Part shown: piece by piece, positions 16,844 through 25,308 of the stretch | How the letters are laid out: the number at the start of each line of letters is the position of its first letter | How positions within the stretch are numbered: position 1 is the stretch's first letter | Assembly (NCBI GenBank): GCA_016714975.1 | Contig: JADKBR010000019.1 | Coordinates: 62,001-126,000 of the forward strand | Origin: Candidatus Dechloromonas phosphorivorans | GTDB lineage: Bacteria > Pseudomonadota > Gammaproteobacteria > Burkholderiales > Rhodocyclaceae | Direction: 5' to 3' | Length of the DNA stretch: 64,000 nucleotides | Notes under the pieces: model-generated | Database searches by the model: none | The model's input: the letters and a program-made list of their open reading frames with translations, nothing else | Told to the model about the DNA's origin: nothing | Program-made: the position numbers and the translations under genes

Positions 16844-18331
16844 ATGAAGAGCGCGCTGTTCGTTGACTTCGACAACGTCTATTCCGGCTTGCGGCAGCTT
16901 GATCCAACCTGCGCGGACCGCTTTGCGCGACGCCCTGCCGATTGGATGAATTGGCTGATCAATTCGCTTAGCCTTCCTGAGCACGCACCTGAAGGAGCTC
17001 GGAGACGCGTACTGGTCCGCCGCTGCTACCTGAACCCACAGGCATATCAGCGGTTTCGGCCATCCTTTAACCTCGCCGGGTTCGAAATCGTCGATTGCCC
17101 TGCACTCACCAGTGAGGGCAAAACCAGTACCGACATTCACATGGTGCTCGACATCATCGATCTTCTGCAGCACGAGACACATTACGACGAGTTCATTGTG
17201 TGCTCCGCTGACGCCGACTTTACACCCGTCCTACGCAAACTCCGGCGCTGGGACCGACGGACAACTGTCTTGGCCATCGGCTTTCCCTCGGCCGCCTACC
17301 GCGCATCAGCCGATCTGCTAATCGACCAGGACGATTTTGTTCGGAACGCCCTTGGATTCGACGACGAGGCAGAGGCCATTCCGAAAGCTGCGCTAACAGC
17401 CCAGCCCGCGCCAGAAACCGTGTCAGAGGCCTTCGCGCTGATGCATCAAGCGGTTGGTGAATCACCAATTCCGGTGCCGCTCGCTCGTCTTGCCTCGTTG
17501 ATCCTCGCCAAAGTGCCAGGGATGGATGCTTCATCTTGGGGAGGTTTTGGAAGTTTCCGCGGTTTGCTGGACTCAAGGGGGATGGGGCCACTTAAGGTGT
17601 CTTGGGAGGGGGGCGGGTCCGTTCGGGACCCCAAGCGGCATCAAGCCGCATCCGGCCCAGCCAAGCAGCAAAACGGGGTACATCCGGACGCCGTTGCCGA
17701 AGGCGCCGCTGCGTTCATCCGTGCGGAGGTCGCCAAATCCTCTCACCCGATTGCATGCGGCTCGCTCGCCAATCTGATTATCGGGCGCCATCCTCAACTA
17801 GCGACCGACTGGAATGGCAGAGGCACGTTCCGCAAATTTGCCGAGTCGCTGGATGTCTGTCCAGTGCTATTCGATTGGTCAGCATCGGGGGGATACGCCT
17901 TTGATCCGTCCAAGTCTGCGACAACGCAAATCCTAGGAAACAGGGAAGCCCCCTTGGGACTATTTCCTGGCGCACGGCAGATACACGACGCCACCGGCAT
18001 TCCGCTGCTTTCGCCTTCCGACTACCACAAGCTCTTCGGGTTCATTGAAGCTGACGTTAAGGCACATACGTTTCACCTGATGGAAACCGGAAAGCGTGTC
18101 CGAGACCTTTGCCGAGAAGCCGGCTTGCCGGTCAGCCGGGCCGATGTGAATTATGTCCTTCGCGGGCTTCTTTTTCGCGGACACCTCTTTGAGGATGGCC
18201 CTAATGACCCAGCGACGCTTGGCCGGAAGCTTGCGGACAACGTGAGGACGCTATCCTTGCGCGAGCAGATAGTTCTCGACTTGGCGACAGACTCGGCGAT
18301 TTTGGTCTGGCTTGCCGGAGATGCAGCTTGA
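16844..18331 (+). CDS. NYN-domain nuclease-like protein with OST-HTH/LOTUS-like modules
   Basis: A 495-residue cytoplasmic protein. Residues 1-165 form a PIN-like NYN domain: ALFVDFDNVYSGL (D8, D10), a central STDIHMVLDIIDLL acidic strand and CSADADFTPVLRKLR. This places it with NYN/LabA-type ribonucleases, with a full acidic set visible. Two helical repeats then resemble OST-HTH/LOTUS RNA-binding domains (about 190-265, with LARLASLILAKVPGMD and FGSFRGLL; about 282-355, with LANLIIGRHPQLA and GTFRKFAE). A helical C-terminal module ends it (VRDLCREAGLPVSRADVNYVLRGLLFRGHLF). It is less GC-skewed than its neighbours, stands alone, and is convergent with the caspase gene. Confidence 0.72.
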   Translation: MKSALFVDFDNVYSGLRQLDPTCADRFARRPADWMNWLINSLSLPEHAPEGARRRVLVRRCYLNPQAYQRFRPSFNLAGFEIVDCPALTSEGKTSTDIHMVLDIIDLLQHETHYDEFIVCSADADFTPVLRKLRRWDRRTTVLAIGFPSAAYRASADLLIDQDDFVRNALGFDDEAEAIPKAALTAQPAPETVSEAFALMHQAVGESPIPVPLARLASLILAKVPGMDASSWGGFGSFRGLLDSRGMGPLKVSWEGGGSVRDPKRHQAASGPAKQQNGVHPDAVAEGAAAFIRAEVAKSSHPIACGSLANLIIGRHPQLATDWNGRGTFRKFAESLDVCPVLFDWSASGGYAFDPSKSATTQILGNREAPLGLFPGARQIHDATGIPLLSPSDYHKLFGFIEADVKAHTFHLMETGKRVRDLCREAGLPVSRADVNYVLRGLLFRGHLFEDGPNDPATLGRKLADNVRTLSLREQIVLDLATDSAILVWLAGDAA

Positions 18332-18361
18332 ACATCCCCGAGAGCAAAAAAGGGCAGCGGG

Positions 18362-19729
18362 TCAGTTCTTGAAGAACGTCGCTTCGCAGGGCCTGAGTTC
18401 GATCCGCGTGGCCTTGCCGCTCGTCGGCGTGAAAGTGCCGCGCATGCGGTACGAGTACGGCGAGCTTGGGCGGGCGTGGCCTACCGCATAGTCCGGGTTT
18501 GCAGTGAGGCCGCTGGAGTTGATCTCGGCCGATCCATCCGCCTTGATGACGCCGACCCAGGTCAGGGATCCTGGCGTCCCGGTTTCCCCTTTTTGCGCGG
18601 TCAGCCGCCCTTCCTTGACGTCGCTGAAGAAGTTGTAGGTGTAGCCCTTGGCTACCTTGCCGCCCTCGCCAACGTCCTCGCAGACCAGCGTGACCGCCCA
18701 GCGCCCGTCGAAGGCTGAGGATGATCCCGCAGCGAACCCGGCGTGTGGCGGCGCAGCGGGTGGTGTGGCGGCCGGTGCCCGCTGGTCGGCCCTGAGTTTT
18801 TTGAGCCGGTTTTCGGCCAGCGCCTTGTAGCTGCCGTTCGGGTATTTCTGCAGGTAGGCTTCGAAGTCCGCGGCATCGTTGCTGCGCTCGATGCTGGTCC
18901 AGAAGGTCTTCTCGATTTCACCGCGACCGGGTTCGACGGTGACCTGAAAATGGAAGCTCTTCTGCAGCGTCTTCGGGCCGTTGACGTAGGGTGTCTGGGT
19001 TTGCCCGCTGGCCTTTTCGACTTCGGCACTGGCGGTCGTCAGAACGCCGTCCAGAGTCAGGTCCTTACCCTTGAAGGCGGTCAGCAGCCCGGCGGTGAAT
19101 AACCCGTTGCGCCCGGTGCCGTCGGAGGCGACGTTGCCGGGGTCGGTGGCATAGACAATCACGGTGCCCTTCGGCGCGCTGCCCGGGCTGGCCAGCCCGC
19201 GCGACTGGCCGGAGCGAAATTTGCCGGTGATCGGATTGTTGCGGCAGGCATCGAGCATCACGATGTTGGCACCGCTCTTGCCGTTGTCCATCTCGTCGAG
19301 AACCTGATTGAGGTTGACGCCCTGATACGGTACCGAGGCTTCGCTTTCGATCCGGGCATTGACCGGTATCAGGTAGTTCTGGTTCTTGACCTGGATGCCG
19401 TGACCGGCATAGTAGAAGAGCGCGGCTTCACTGCCGCCGATCTTGCTGCCGAACTCGGCGATGGCCTGGTTCATTCCTTCGAGCGTCTGGTTCTTGCGCT
19501 CGATGACTTCGAAGCCGAAACCGCGCAGCGCCCTGGCGATGTCTTCGGCATCGTTGGTCGGGTTCGCCAGTTTCGGCAGGTCAGGCTGCTGATAATTCCC
19601 GTTGCCAATCACCAGGGCTATGCGCTGTCCCCGGGCGCTGGCGGCAGTGGCGATCGCGACGCAGACCAGTGCCATGGCGAGTGCCCGCAGCAGGCGCGAA
19701 GATAAGGCTGAGACAACGGTGGAGGGCAT
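18362..19729 (-). CDS. Secreted caspase-like (peptidase C14) protein
   Basis: A 455-residue exported protein with a caspase/metacaspase p20-like domain. An N-terminal signal segment (about residues 12-33, ending ASA) precedes QRIALVIGNGNYQ, the first caspase strand. The catalytic dyad is His110 in FYYAGHGIQ and Cys162 in IVMLDACRNNP, both intact. After about residue 275 comes a short TPR-like region (FEAYLQKYPNGSYKALAENRLKKL), a Pro/Ala linker, and a C-terminal beta-rich domain with two Cys. Substrate unknown; bacterial homologues with this architecture are common in Rhodocyclales. It may process envelope proteins. Confidence 0.85.
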   Translation of the reverse strand: MPSTVVSALSSRLLRALAMALVCVAIATAASARGQRIALVIGNGNYQQPDLPKLANPTNDAEDIARALRGFGFEVIERKNQTLEGMNQAIAEFGSKIGGSEAALFYYAGHGIQVKNQNYLIPVNARIESEASVPYQGVNLNQVLDEMDNGKSGANIVMLDACRNNPITGKFRSGQSRGLASPGSAPKGTVIVYATDPGNVASDGTGRNGLFTAGLLTAFKGKDLTLDGVLTTASAEVEKASGQTQTPYVNGPKTLQKSFHFQVTVEPGRGEIEKTFWTSIERSNDAADFEAYLQKYPNGSYKALAENRLKKLRADQRAPAATPPAAPPHAGFAAGSSSAFDGRWAVTLVCEDVGEGGKVAKGYTYNFFSDVKEGRLTAQKGETGTPGSLTWVGVIKADGSAEINSSGLTANPDYAVGHARPSSPYSYRMRGTFTPTSGKATRIELRPCEATFFKN

Positions 19730-20309
19730 GGTATCCGAATATTATGCTTGTCATGCCGCTGCTGCAATTGGCATTGACTGGCCGATCGGGCGGCAACAGA
19801 AGAATTGTCGTCTATCCCCGGTTACACTTGGGGGGAGACGCTGAGCGACGGGCGACATCCAGCCGTCCCCCCTTCTGGCAGCCCACTGGCGAACGGGGTC
19901 TCAAAAAAGGTGGTCTGACACTGTTTTCTGAGGCATGCTTGAGTCGGCCGGTCGATGATTGTGTTTTCTGAACTCCAACCGGCATGCCGCCGGACTTGAC
20001 ATCCCTGAGCCAAAATCCGCAAAGGAGACTCGAGATGGCCCATCGCCCCGCCCGCCCGCCGCTGTTGCCGAAGAGCTGCAGTCCCGCCCTCGCTGGTGGT
20101 GGGATCCGGTGCCTGACTGGGTGCTGGATCACATCAACACGGCTGCCACCCGCAACAACCGCAGCAATAGGAGGCAGTGCGAGATCCATTCCAGAAATAA
20201 CCATCTTCGGTGATCCACGATCTGTCGATCGGGGACGCCGCGTTTTTCTGCGCATGAACTGGCAATAGTCTGTCCCGGCGACCACGCGACGAAGAGTCCC
20301 CAAAAGCCC
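19730..20309. other. 580-bp intergenic region, no convincing gene
   Basis: This stretch separates the divergent caspase and ratA genes. It holds an inverted G6/C6 pair: GGGGGGA at about 19830 and TCCCCCC at about 19866, which could form a hairpin. It also holds a small ORF described separately and several short AT-rich runs (TGACACTGTTTTCTGAGG) that look unlike the local GC-rich DNA. I find no tRNA, transposase fragment or direct repeat. The two flanking promoters should lie here but I cannot place them with confidence. Confidence 0.4.
20035..20268 (+). CDS. Possible small protein, weak support
   Basis: A 77-codon ORF opening with ATG at 20035 after a good Shine-Dalgarno sequence (AAAGGAG, 7 nt spacing). 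The product is Pro/Thr/Arg-rich with no recognisable domain. A different frame over the same bases (stop at 20213) encodes RWWWDPVPDWVLDHI, which looks more protein-like, so the frame is uncertain. It could be a small gene, the remains of one, or chance. Reported because it is the only plausible reading in this gap. Confidence 0.2.
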   Translation: MAHRPARPPLLPKSCSPALAGGGIRCLTGCWITSTRLPPATTAAIGGSARSIPEITIFGDPRSVDRGRRVFLRMNWQ

Positions 20310-20774
20310 ATGGCAACCCATCGCGAGAGCCGCGCCATTGCGCGGCCAGCTGAAGAGATCTTCGACATCGTCGCCGATGTCGAGCGCTATCCCGAGTTCG
20401 TGCCGCTGATCCGCGAGGCGAGGATCTTCAACCGTGTCGAAGATACGTACGAAACCGAGCAGAGCCTGGCGCTGGGTCTGCTGACCCATCGCTTCCGCAC
20501 GCGGACCGAACTCGTTCGCCCACACGGCATCACCGTCGTTTCCGACGATCAGGCGTTTTGTCGTTTCGATATACGCTGGCAGTTCGCACCGCTCGGCGAG
20601 GATAGCTGCCACGTCGACTTCACGCTCGACTGTGAGTCACGTTCATTCTTGCTGATGCCGGTCATCCAGTTGCTGGTCTTGCCGATGGCCACCAGCATGG
20701 TCGATGCTTTCGAGGCGCGAGTGCATGCGCTGGCTGGCGACGCAGGGCGCCCGGAGGCGCCGCACGAGTCGTGA
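20310..20774 (+). CDS. ratA: RatA/COQ10-family START-domain protein
   Basis: A 154-residue single-domain protein of the polyketide-cyclase/START family that includes mitochondrial Coq10 and bacterial RatA. Hallmarks are the N-terminal ESRAIARPAEEIFDIVADVERYPEFVPL and the C-terminal VDAFEARVHAL helix that closes the lipid cavity. Members bind ubiquinone-like lipids; the proposed anti-association effect on ribosomes (RatA toxin) was described in E. coli and is debated. In many proteobacteria the gene is next to smpB, but no smpB is present here. Confidence 0.88.
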   Translation: MATHRESRAIARPAEEIFDIVADVERYPEFVPLIREARIFNRVEDTYETEQSLALGLLTHRFRTRTELVRPHGITVVSDDQAFCRFDIRWQFAPLGEDSCHVDFTLDCESRSFLLMPVIQLLVLPMATSMVDAFEARVHALAGDAGRPEAPHES

Positions 20775-20828
20775 GCCCGGGCGCGAACGCCGCGGAACCC
20801 CGCCGGACCGCGCCCCTTGCCTGCCGGA

Positions 20829-21407
20829 TCAGCCGAACGGCCGTACCCCGATCCAGGCCGAGTGCAGATAGAAAGCGAAAGCCGCCCACGCGCCGATGCC
20901 AACTGCAACGGCGATGACCGTGGGCGTTGCGCCATCCGAGGGATACGTGGTGCCGGCGGCCCGGTCACGGCCTTTGGCGGCTCGAAAGCACAGGGTCGCC
21001 CAGACCAGAAATCCGCCGAACAAAAGCACGTCGGCGACATTGCCGTTCGCCAGCAGATGCGCGGCGGCCCAGAGCTTGGTGCCGAGCAGCATCGGGTGGC
21101 CGAGCCTGGCCTTGATGGCGTTGCGTGGGACGTAGGCGGCGGCGAGCAGGATGAACGCGGGCAGGGTCAGGAGCGCGGCGGCGTGGCGCGTCCAGACCGG
21201 GGGAGTCCACAGCACGAGCGGCGCGGTCCGCGCCTCGCCGTAGCCGTAGACCACCAGCACGAAGCCGACGATGGAGAGGACTGCGTAAATGCCCTTCCAT
21301 GTCTTCTCGCCGTGCGCGGCGATGAAAGCGGAGCGGGCGTCGTCCGCAAACACGCGTGACGAATGCACCCCGAGAAACAGCACCAGTCCGGCAATCAGCA
21401 TCAACAT
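20829..21407 (-). CDS. nnrU: NnrU-family membrane protein
   Basis: A 192-residue membrane protein with five to six hydrophobic helices, in the NnrU family found in denitrifiers and related to the isoprenylcysteine methyltransferase fold. The start is ATG 21407 (MLMLIAGLVLFLGVHSSRVF) with GAGG 7 nt upstream; the longer frame to 21479 is rejected. ARLGHPMLLGTKLWAAAHLLANGNVADVLLFGG is the family core. NnrU is linked genetically to nitric-oxide respiration in some species but its biochemical role is unknown. Confidence 0.85.
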   Translation of the reverse strand: MLMLIAGLVLFLGVHSSRVFADDARSAFIAAHGEKTWKGIYAVLSIVGFVLVVYGYGEARTAPLVLWTPPVWTRHAAALLTLPAFILLAAAYVPRNAIKARLGHPMLLGTKLWAAAHLLANGNVADVLLFGGFLVWATLCFRAAKGRDRAAGTTYPSDGATPTVIAVAVGIGAWAAFAFYLHSAWIGVRPFG

Positions 21408-21577
21408 ATTCACACCTCGCAAAGTTTCGGATGCCCGGATGCTACGCGCAAACGGGAGGGAACGTTGAGTACGAGGCAATGCAGAGCCCCGGCTGCGAAA
21501 CTCGCGTCAACAAAACGCTCGAAATTCCATCGGGCTGGAATAAAATAATCGTTCCCTGATCAACCAATGAGTCCGTC

Positions 21578-22144
21578 ATGAAAGCGCTCCTCCCGATCAC
21601 CCTGTTGCTCGTTGCCCTGCCCACTTTGGCGCAGGATGTCGCTGCCCTGACCGCCGACACCAAGAAAACGGTGCTGCCGGTCGTTCCCAAGGTGGTCAAT
21701 GCCATGCAGGAGGCGGTGGCCGCCAAGGGCGTCGCCGGGGCCATCCCGGTCTGCAAGGACCTGGCGCCGGCACTGATCAACGAAAAGCGCGCGGAAACGG
21801 GCTGGGACATCCGCCGCGTCAGCCTGAAGATGCGCAACGCCGAGCGGGGAACCCCCGATCTATGGGAAGCCCGTCAACTGGCCGATTTCGACATCCGCGC
21901 CGGCAACGGGGAGAAACCGGAGACGCTCGAGAAGAGTGAGGTCGTCACCATCGATGGCAAGCAGGTCTTCCGCTACATGAAGGCGCTGCCGGTCAGCGAT
22001 GTCTGTCTCAAGTGCCACGGCCCGGTCGACGGACTCGATGCCGGCCTTAAGGCCGAGCTCGCCAAGACCTATCCGCTCGATCAGGCTACCGGCTACGACA
22101 AGGGGCAGATTCGCGGCGCCTTGACGGTCAAGCGGCCGCTGTAG
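21578..22144 (+). CDS. DUF3365 (Tll0287-like) c-type haem protein
   Basis: A 188-residue periplasmic protein with signal peptide (MKALLPITLLLVALPTLA, cut before QDV) and a DUF3365/Tll0287-like domain. One c-type haem site CLKCH lies near residue 146, in VSDVCLKCHGP. Another Cys (PVCKDL) lies in the N-terminal helical part. The family shares the PAS-like sensor fold and often senses redox or gas. It is 170 bp from nnrU, in opposite orientation, so a shared divergent promoter region is possible. Confidence 0.82.
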   Translation: MKALLPITLLLVALPTLAQDVAALTADTKKTVLPVVPKVVNAMQEAVAAKGVAGAIPVCKDLAPALINEKRAETGWDIRRVSLKMRNAERGTPDLWEARQLADFDIRAGNGEKPETLEKSEVVTIDGKQVFRYMKALPVSDVCLKCHGPVDGLDAGLKAELAKTYPLDQATGYDKGQIRGALTVKRPL

Positions 22145-22261
22145 GTTCCAGCCGGACGGCCGAGGCGGCGAAGTCATTTCCCGGCGACCATCATCGGGGT
22201 CGACCCTGCCGCGGCCCCGTGTTACTTTGGGCGTGTCGTTCCATTTGAACCGAGGCGGCCC

Positions 22262-23278
22262 ATGAGCGCACGCATCTTCATCAGCTATCGCACCGCTGAC
22301 GGGGTCGACAAGGCCACGGCGCTGGCCCGCGATCTGGGGGTGGTATTTGGCGACGAGGCGGTCTTTCTCGACAAGGACGACCTGCGCGGCGGCTCCGCCT
22401 GGCGCAACGAGATTCACCGTGCGCTCGATGCCAGGCCAGTCTTGCTGCTGCTGATGACACCACAACTGGTTTCGGCGGTCGACAGCCATGGCCTGCCCCG
22501 CCTCGCGGGCGCCGACGACCCGGTGCGCCTTGAACTGGAGATTGCGCTGGAGGCTGGCGCCCGGGTCATCCCCGTTCTCTGTGACGGCTTGAACGAACCG
22601 CCCGACACGAGCAGCCTGCCGTCCCCTTTTGACTGCATCGGTGAGCTGACCTGGCGGCACCTGCGGGCCTACGACTGGGAACACGACATCGAGCGCCTGA
22701 TCGACGACCTGAAGGCACTTGGCATATCGCCGCGCGCCGCCACCGGCGAGGATCTGGCCTCGCCCCAGCCCCCCGTGACAACTGCGACGGAAGGCCGGTC
22801 CCGCAGGATATTCTGGACCATCGGGCTCGTCGCCATCGGCGTGGCTCTGTGGTTGTCCGCGCGAGGCTGGGCGACGAAGGGTGTCGCCGGGAACTGGCAG
22901 GCACAGCTCTGGCAAGGCGAGCAGGTGATGCTGGTGCTAAGCGAGAAGGGCGACATGGTGACGCTGGCGAGCGAGCCGGTCGCCATCGCCGAGCGACACG
23001 ACTGGACCGACTACCGCCGCTTCTGGCGGGAACGGGGTAGCGGTGAGCTGAACGCCATCATGTATCGTGGCGAGGGCCGGCGCATCGACGCCCCCGGCGT
23101 CGGAGCCGCACTGGACATCGGGCTCCAGGTGCTGGCCAGCCCGGATGGCGGCGGCCCCGCGATCGACAGCGGCAACCTCAGCCTTCGTCTCTCCGCCGAC
23201 GGCAAGACGCTGACCGGCCGCATCTGGCTCAACAGTGCCCAGGCCGACCAGGCTGCCGTGCTGACGCGCCAGCGCTAG
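22262..23278 (+). CDS. Membrane-anchored TIR-domain protein with C-terminal extracytoplasmic domain
   Basis: A 338-residue protein. Residues 1-150 form a TIR domain: ARIFISYRTADG opening, then VFLDKDDLRGGSAWRNEIHRAL (the box 2-like segment), LLLLMTPQL and RVIPVLCDG. A transmembrane helix follows (about 183-200, IFWTIGLVAIGVALWLSA), then a roughly 130-residue beta-rich domain with no family that I recognise (WQAQLWQGEQVMLVLSEKGD). With this topology TIR would be cytoplasmic. Whether it is an NADase cannot be decided, as I cannot align the catalytic Glu confidently. No partner effector gene is adjacent. Confidence 0.8.
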   Translation: MSARIFISYRTADGVDKATALARDLGVVFGDEAVFLDKDDLRGGSAWRNEIHRALDARPVLLLLMTPQLVSAVDSHGLPRLAGADDPVRLELEIALEAGARVIPVLCDGLNEPPDTSSLPSPFDCIGELTWRHLRAYDWEHDIERLIDDLKALGISPRAATGEDLASPQPPVTTATEGRSRRIFWTIGLVAIGVALWLSARGWATKGVAGNWQAQLWQGEQVMLVLSEKGDMVTLASEPVAIAERHDWTDYRRFWRERGSGELNAIMYRGEGRRIDAPGVGAALDIGLQVLASPDGGGPAIDSGNLSLRLSADGKTLTGRIWLNSAQADQAAVLTRQR

Positions 23279-23331
23279 CGGGATCGAAGCGTGGGCAGCC
23301 GCTGCCGGCACGACCAGATGCTGGACCAACC

Positions 23332-24234
23332 TTGATCACCCCGGGAACGGCTTTGGAGAAATCGAATGCTTACGGCGCAAGCCTGGCCCTGCTGGCGGCG
23401 CTCGGTTTCTCGCTCAAGGCCATCTTCGTCAAGCTGGCCTACCCCTATGGCGTCGACGCCATCACCCTGCTCGCCCTGCGCATGGGGTTTTCACTGCCGG
23501 TGTTTCTGTGGGTCGGGCTGGCCCACCAGCGTGCGGGAGCAAGTCTGGCGGGCGGCGACTGGGGGCGGCTGTTCGTGCTTGGCTGCCTCGGCTATTACGG
23601 TGCCAGCATTCTTGACTTCTGGGGGCTGCAGTTCATCTCCGCCGGGCTGGAACGATTGATCCTGTTCACCTATCCGACGCTGACCATCCTGATCGGCGTG
23701 CTCTTTCAGGGCAAGCCTTTCTCGAAGCGTGAAGGTGTTGCCGTGGCGCTCTGCTATATCGGCATCGGCTTCGCGTTCATGCACGATCTCGGCCAGGGCG
23801 ATTCGCGAAGCGTGTGGATCGGCAGCGCGCTGGTCTTCGCTTCCAGCGTCTCCTACGCGCTCTACCTTTCGGGCAGTGGGCCGATGATCGCCCGCCTCGG
23901 CGCCATGCGCTTTTCAGCGCTGGCGATGTTGATGTCCTCCGGGGTCACGCTGCTGCATTTTGCCGCTTCGCAGCCGTTGACCGCATTCATCCAGCCCCTG
24001 CCCGTCTATGGCTGGGGGCTGGCGATGGCCTTGTTCGCCACCGTCGTCCCGGTCTTTGCCCAGTCCGCGGCGATCCGCAGCCTGGGTGCCGGGCGCACCT
24101 CGCTGTTCGGCATGGTCGGGCCGCTGCTGACCATCGGCTTCGGCTGGTGGCTGCTCGAAGAGTCGATCTCACTCGCCCAGATGGCCGGCGCCGCGCTGGT
24201 CCTGTTCGGCATCCTCCTTGTTTCACGACGCTGA
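23332..24234 (+). CDS. EamA/DMT-family transporter
   Basis: A ten-helix drug/metabolite-type exporter, about 300 residues, with two EamA repeats (GASLALLAALGFSLKAIFVKLAYPYG and the second near AQSAAIRSLGAGRTSLFGMVGPLLTIGFGWWLLEE). The start is uncertain: TTG at 23332, or the in-frame TTG 12 codons later, since no ATG fits. The RTSLFGMVGPLLTI segment is a family signature. Substrate unknown. It follows the TIR gene by 53 nt in the same direction but there is no sign that they are functionally linked. Confidence 0.84.
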   Translation: MITPGTALEKSNAYGASLALLAALGFSLKAIFVKLAYPYGVDAITLLALRMGFSLPVFLWVGLAHQRAGASLAGGDWGRLFVLGCLGYYGASILDFWGLQFISAGLERLILFTYPTLTILIGVLFQGKPFSKREGVAVALCYIGIGFAFMHDLGQGDSRSVWIGSALVFASSVSYALYLSGSGPMIARLGAMRFSALAMLMSSGVTLLHFAASQPLTAFIQPLPVYGWGLAMALFATVVPVFAQSAAIRSLGAGRTSLFGMVGPLLTIGFGWWLLEESISLAQMAGAALVLFGILLVSRR

Positions 24235-24249
24235 ACGCCAAGCGGGCGC

Positions 24250-25308
24250 TTACTTCACCTTGATTTCTGTCCACAGGCGGGACATCAGCCGGCGCTGCTT
24301 CGGTTCGAGGTCACGCAGCATTTCCAGGCGCCGCAAGGCTTCCGGCGGCGGGAAGATTGCCGCTTCGCCGGCAACTTCCGGACGGATCGCAGGCAATGCC
24401 GCCCGATTGGGGTTACCGGCGCCGATCAGGTTGGAAACGTCGGCAGCGTTTTCTCCCTGCAGCATGAAGTCGATGAAGCGATGCGCGAGGTCGGGGCGGC
24501 GGGCTGCCTTATGGATGACGAAGTTGTCCACCGCCAGCACCGCCCCCTCCTTCGGAATGGCGAAGCCGATGACGAACGGCCGGCCAGCCGCCCTGGCATC
24601 CTCGCGGGCGCGGAACATGTCGTTGGAGTAGCCGTGGGCGACCCAGATGTTGCCGATCGCCAGATCCTTGATGTAGGTGCTGTTGGAGAAGGTCGCCCAG
24701 TACGGCTTGGCGCGGAGGATCAGATCGCGCGCCGCCTGCCAGTGTTCGGGGTCGGTATCGCCGATCGAATGGCCGAGGTAGCGCAGCGCCGCCGCCATCA
24801 GTTCGCGCTGGCTGTTGAGGACGGTGACCTTGCCTTTCAGCTTCCTCAGGTATTCCGGTTCGAAGATGAGCGCCCAGGTGTCGGTCGGCAGCCCGAGTTC
24901 GGCAATCCGCGTCGCGTTGTAGCCGAGCAGCGTGACCGTCGTCGCATACGGAACGGCGTAGCGCTGGCCGGGGTCGTACCAGGGATTGGCGAAGGCGGGA
25001 TCGAGATTGCCCAGATGCGGCAGGCGCTGATGGTCCAGCGCCTGCAGTTCGCGCTTGCGGATCAGCGTCTGCACCGCGTTGCCGGTTGGTACCAGCAGGT
25101 CGTAGCCGGTCGCTCCCGCTTCCAGCTTGGCCAGCATTTCCTCGTTGTCCGAGTAGTAGTCCTGCTGCAGCCGGCAGCCGCACCAGATCTCGAAGCGGGC
25201 GGCGGTGTCGGCGGAAATGTAGTTGTTCCAGTTGTAGAGGTAAAGCGTGTCGCCGGCCACGCCGAGACGTGCCAGCGCCAGCAGCAGCACGACAAGTGCG
25301 GTCTTCAT
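24250..25308 (-). CDS. Polyamine ABC transporter substrate-binding protein (PotD/PotF type)
   Basis: Periplasmic binding protein of a spermidine/putrescine-type importer, 352 residues, with signal peptide (MKTALVVLLLALARLGVAG). DTLYLYNWNNYISADT near the start is the PotD/PotF signature, and the Trp/Asp-rich sites around ATTVTLLGYN and IWVAHGYSNDMFRARED fit polyamine-binding proteins. The start is ATG 25308, overlapping the permease stop; a longer frame upstream is shadow. It is the last gene of potABCD order, so the transporter is complete. PotF-like versus PotD-like specificity cannot be settled here. Confidence 0.9.
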   Translation of the reverse strand: MKTALVVLLLALARLGVAGDTLYLYNWNNYISADTAARFEIWCGCRLQQDYYSDNEEMLAKLEAGATGYDLLVPTGNAVQTLIRKRELQALDHQRLPHLGNLDPAFANPWYDPGQRYAVPYATTVTLLGYNATRIAELGLPTDTWALIFEPEYLRKLKGKVTVLNSQRELMAAALRYLGHSIGDTDPEHWQAARDLILRAKPYWATFSNSTYIKDLAIGNIWVAHGYSNDMFRAREDARAAGRPFVIGFAIPKEGAVLAVDNFVIHKAARRPDLAHRFIDFMLQGENAADVSNLIGAGNPNRAALPAIRPEVAGEAAIFPPPEALRRLEMLRDLEPKQRRLMSRLWTEIKVK

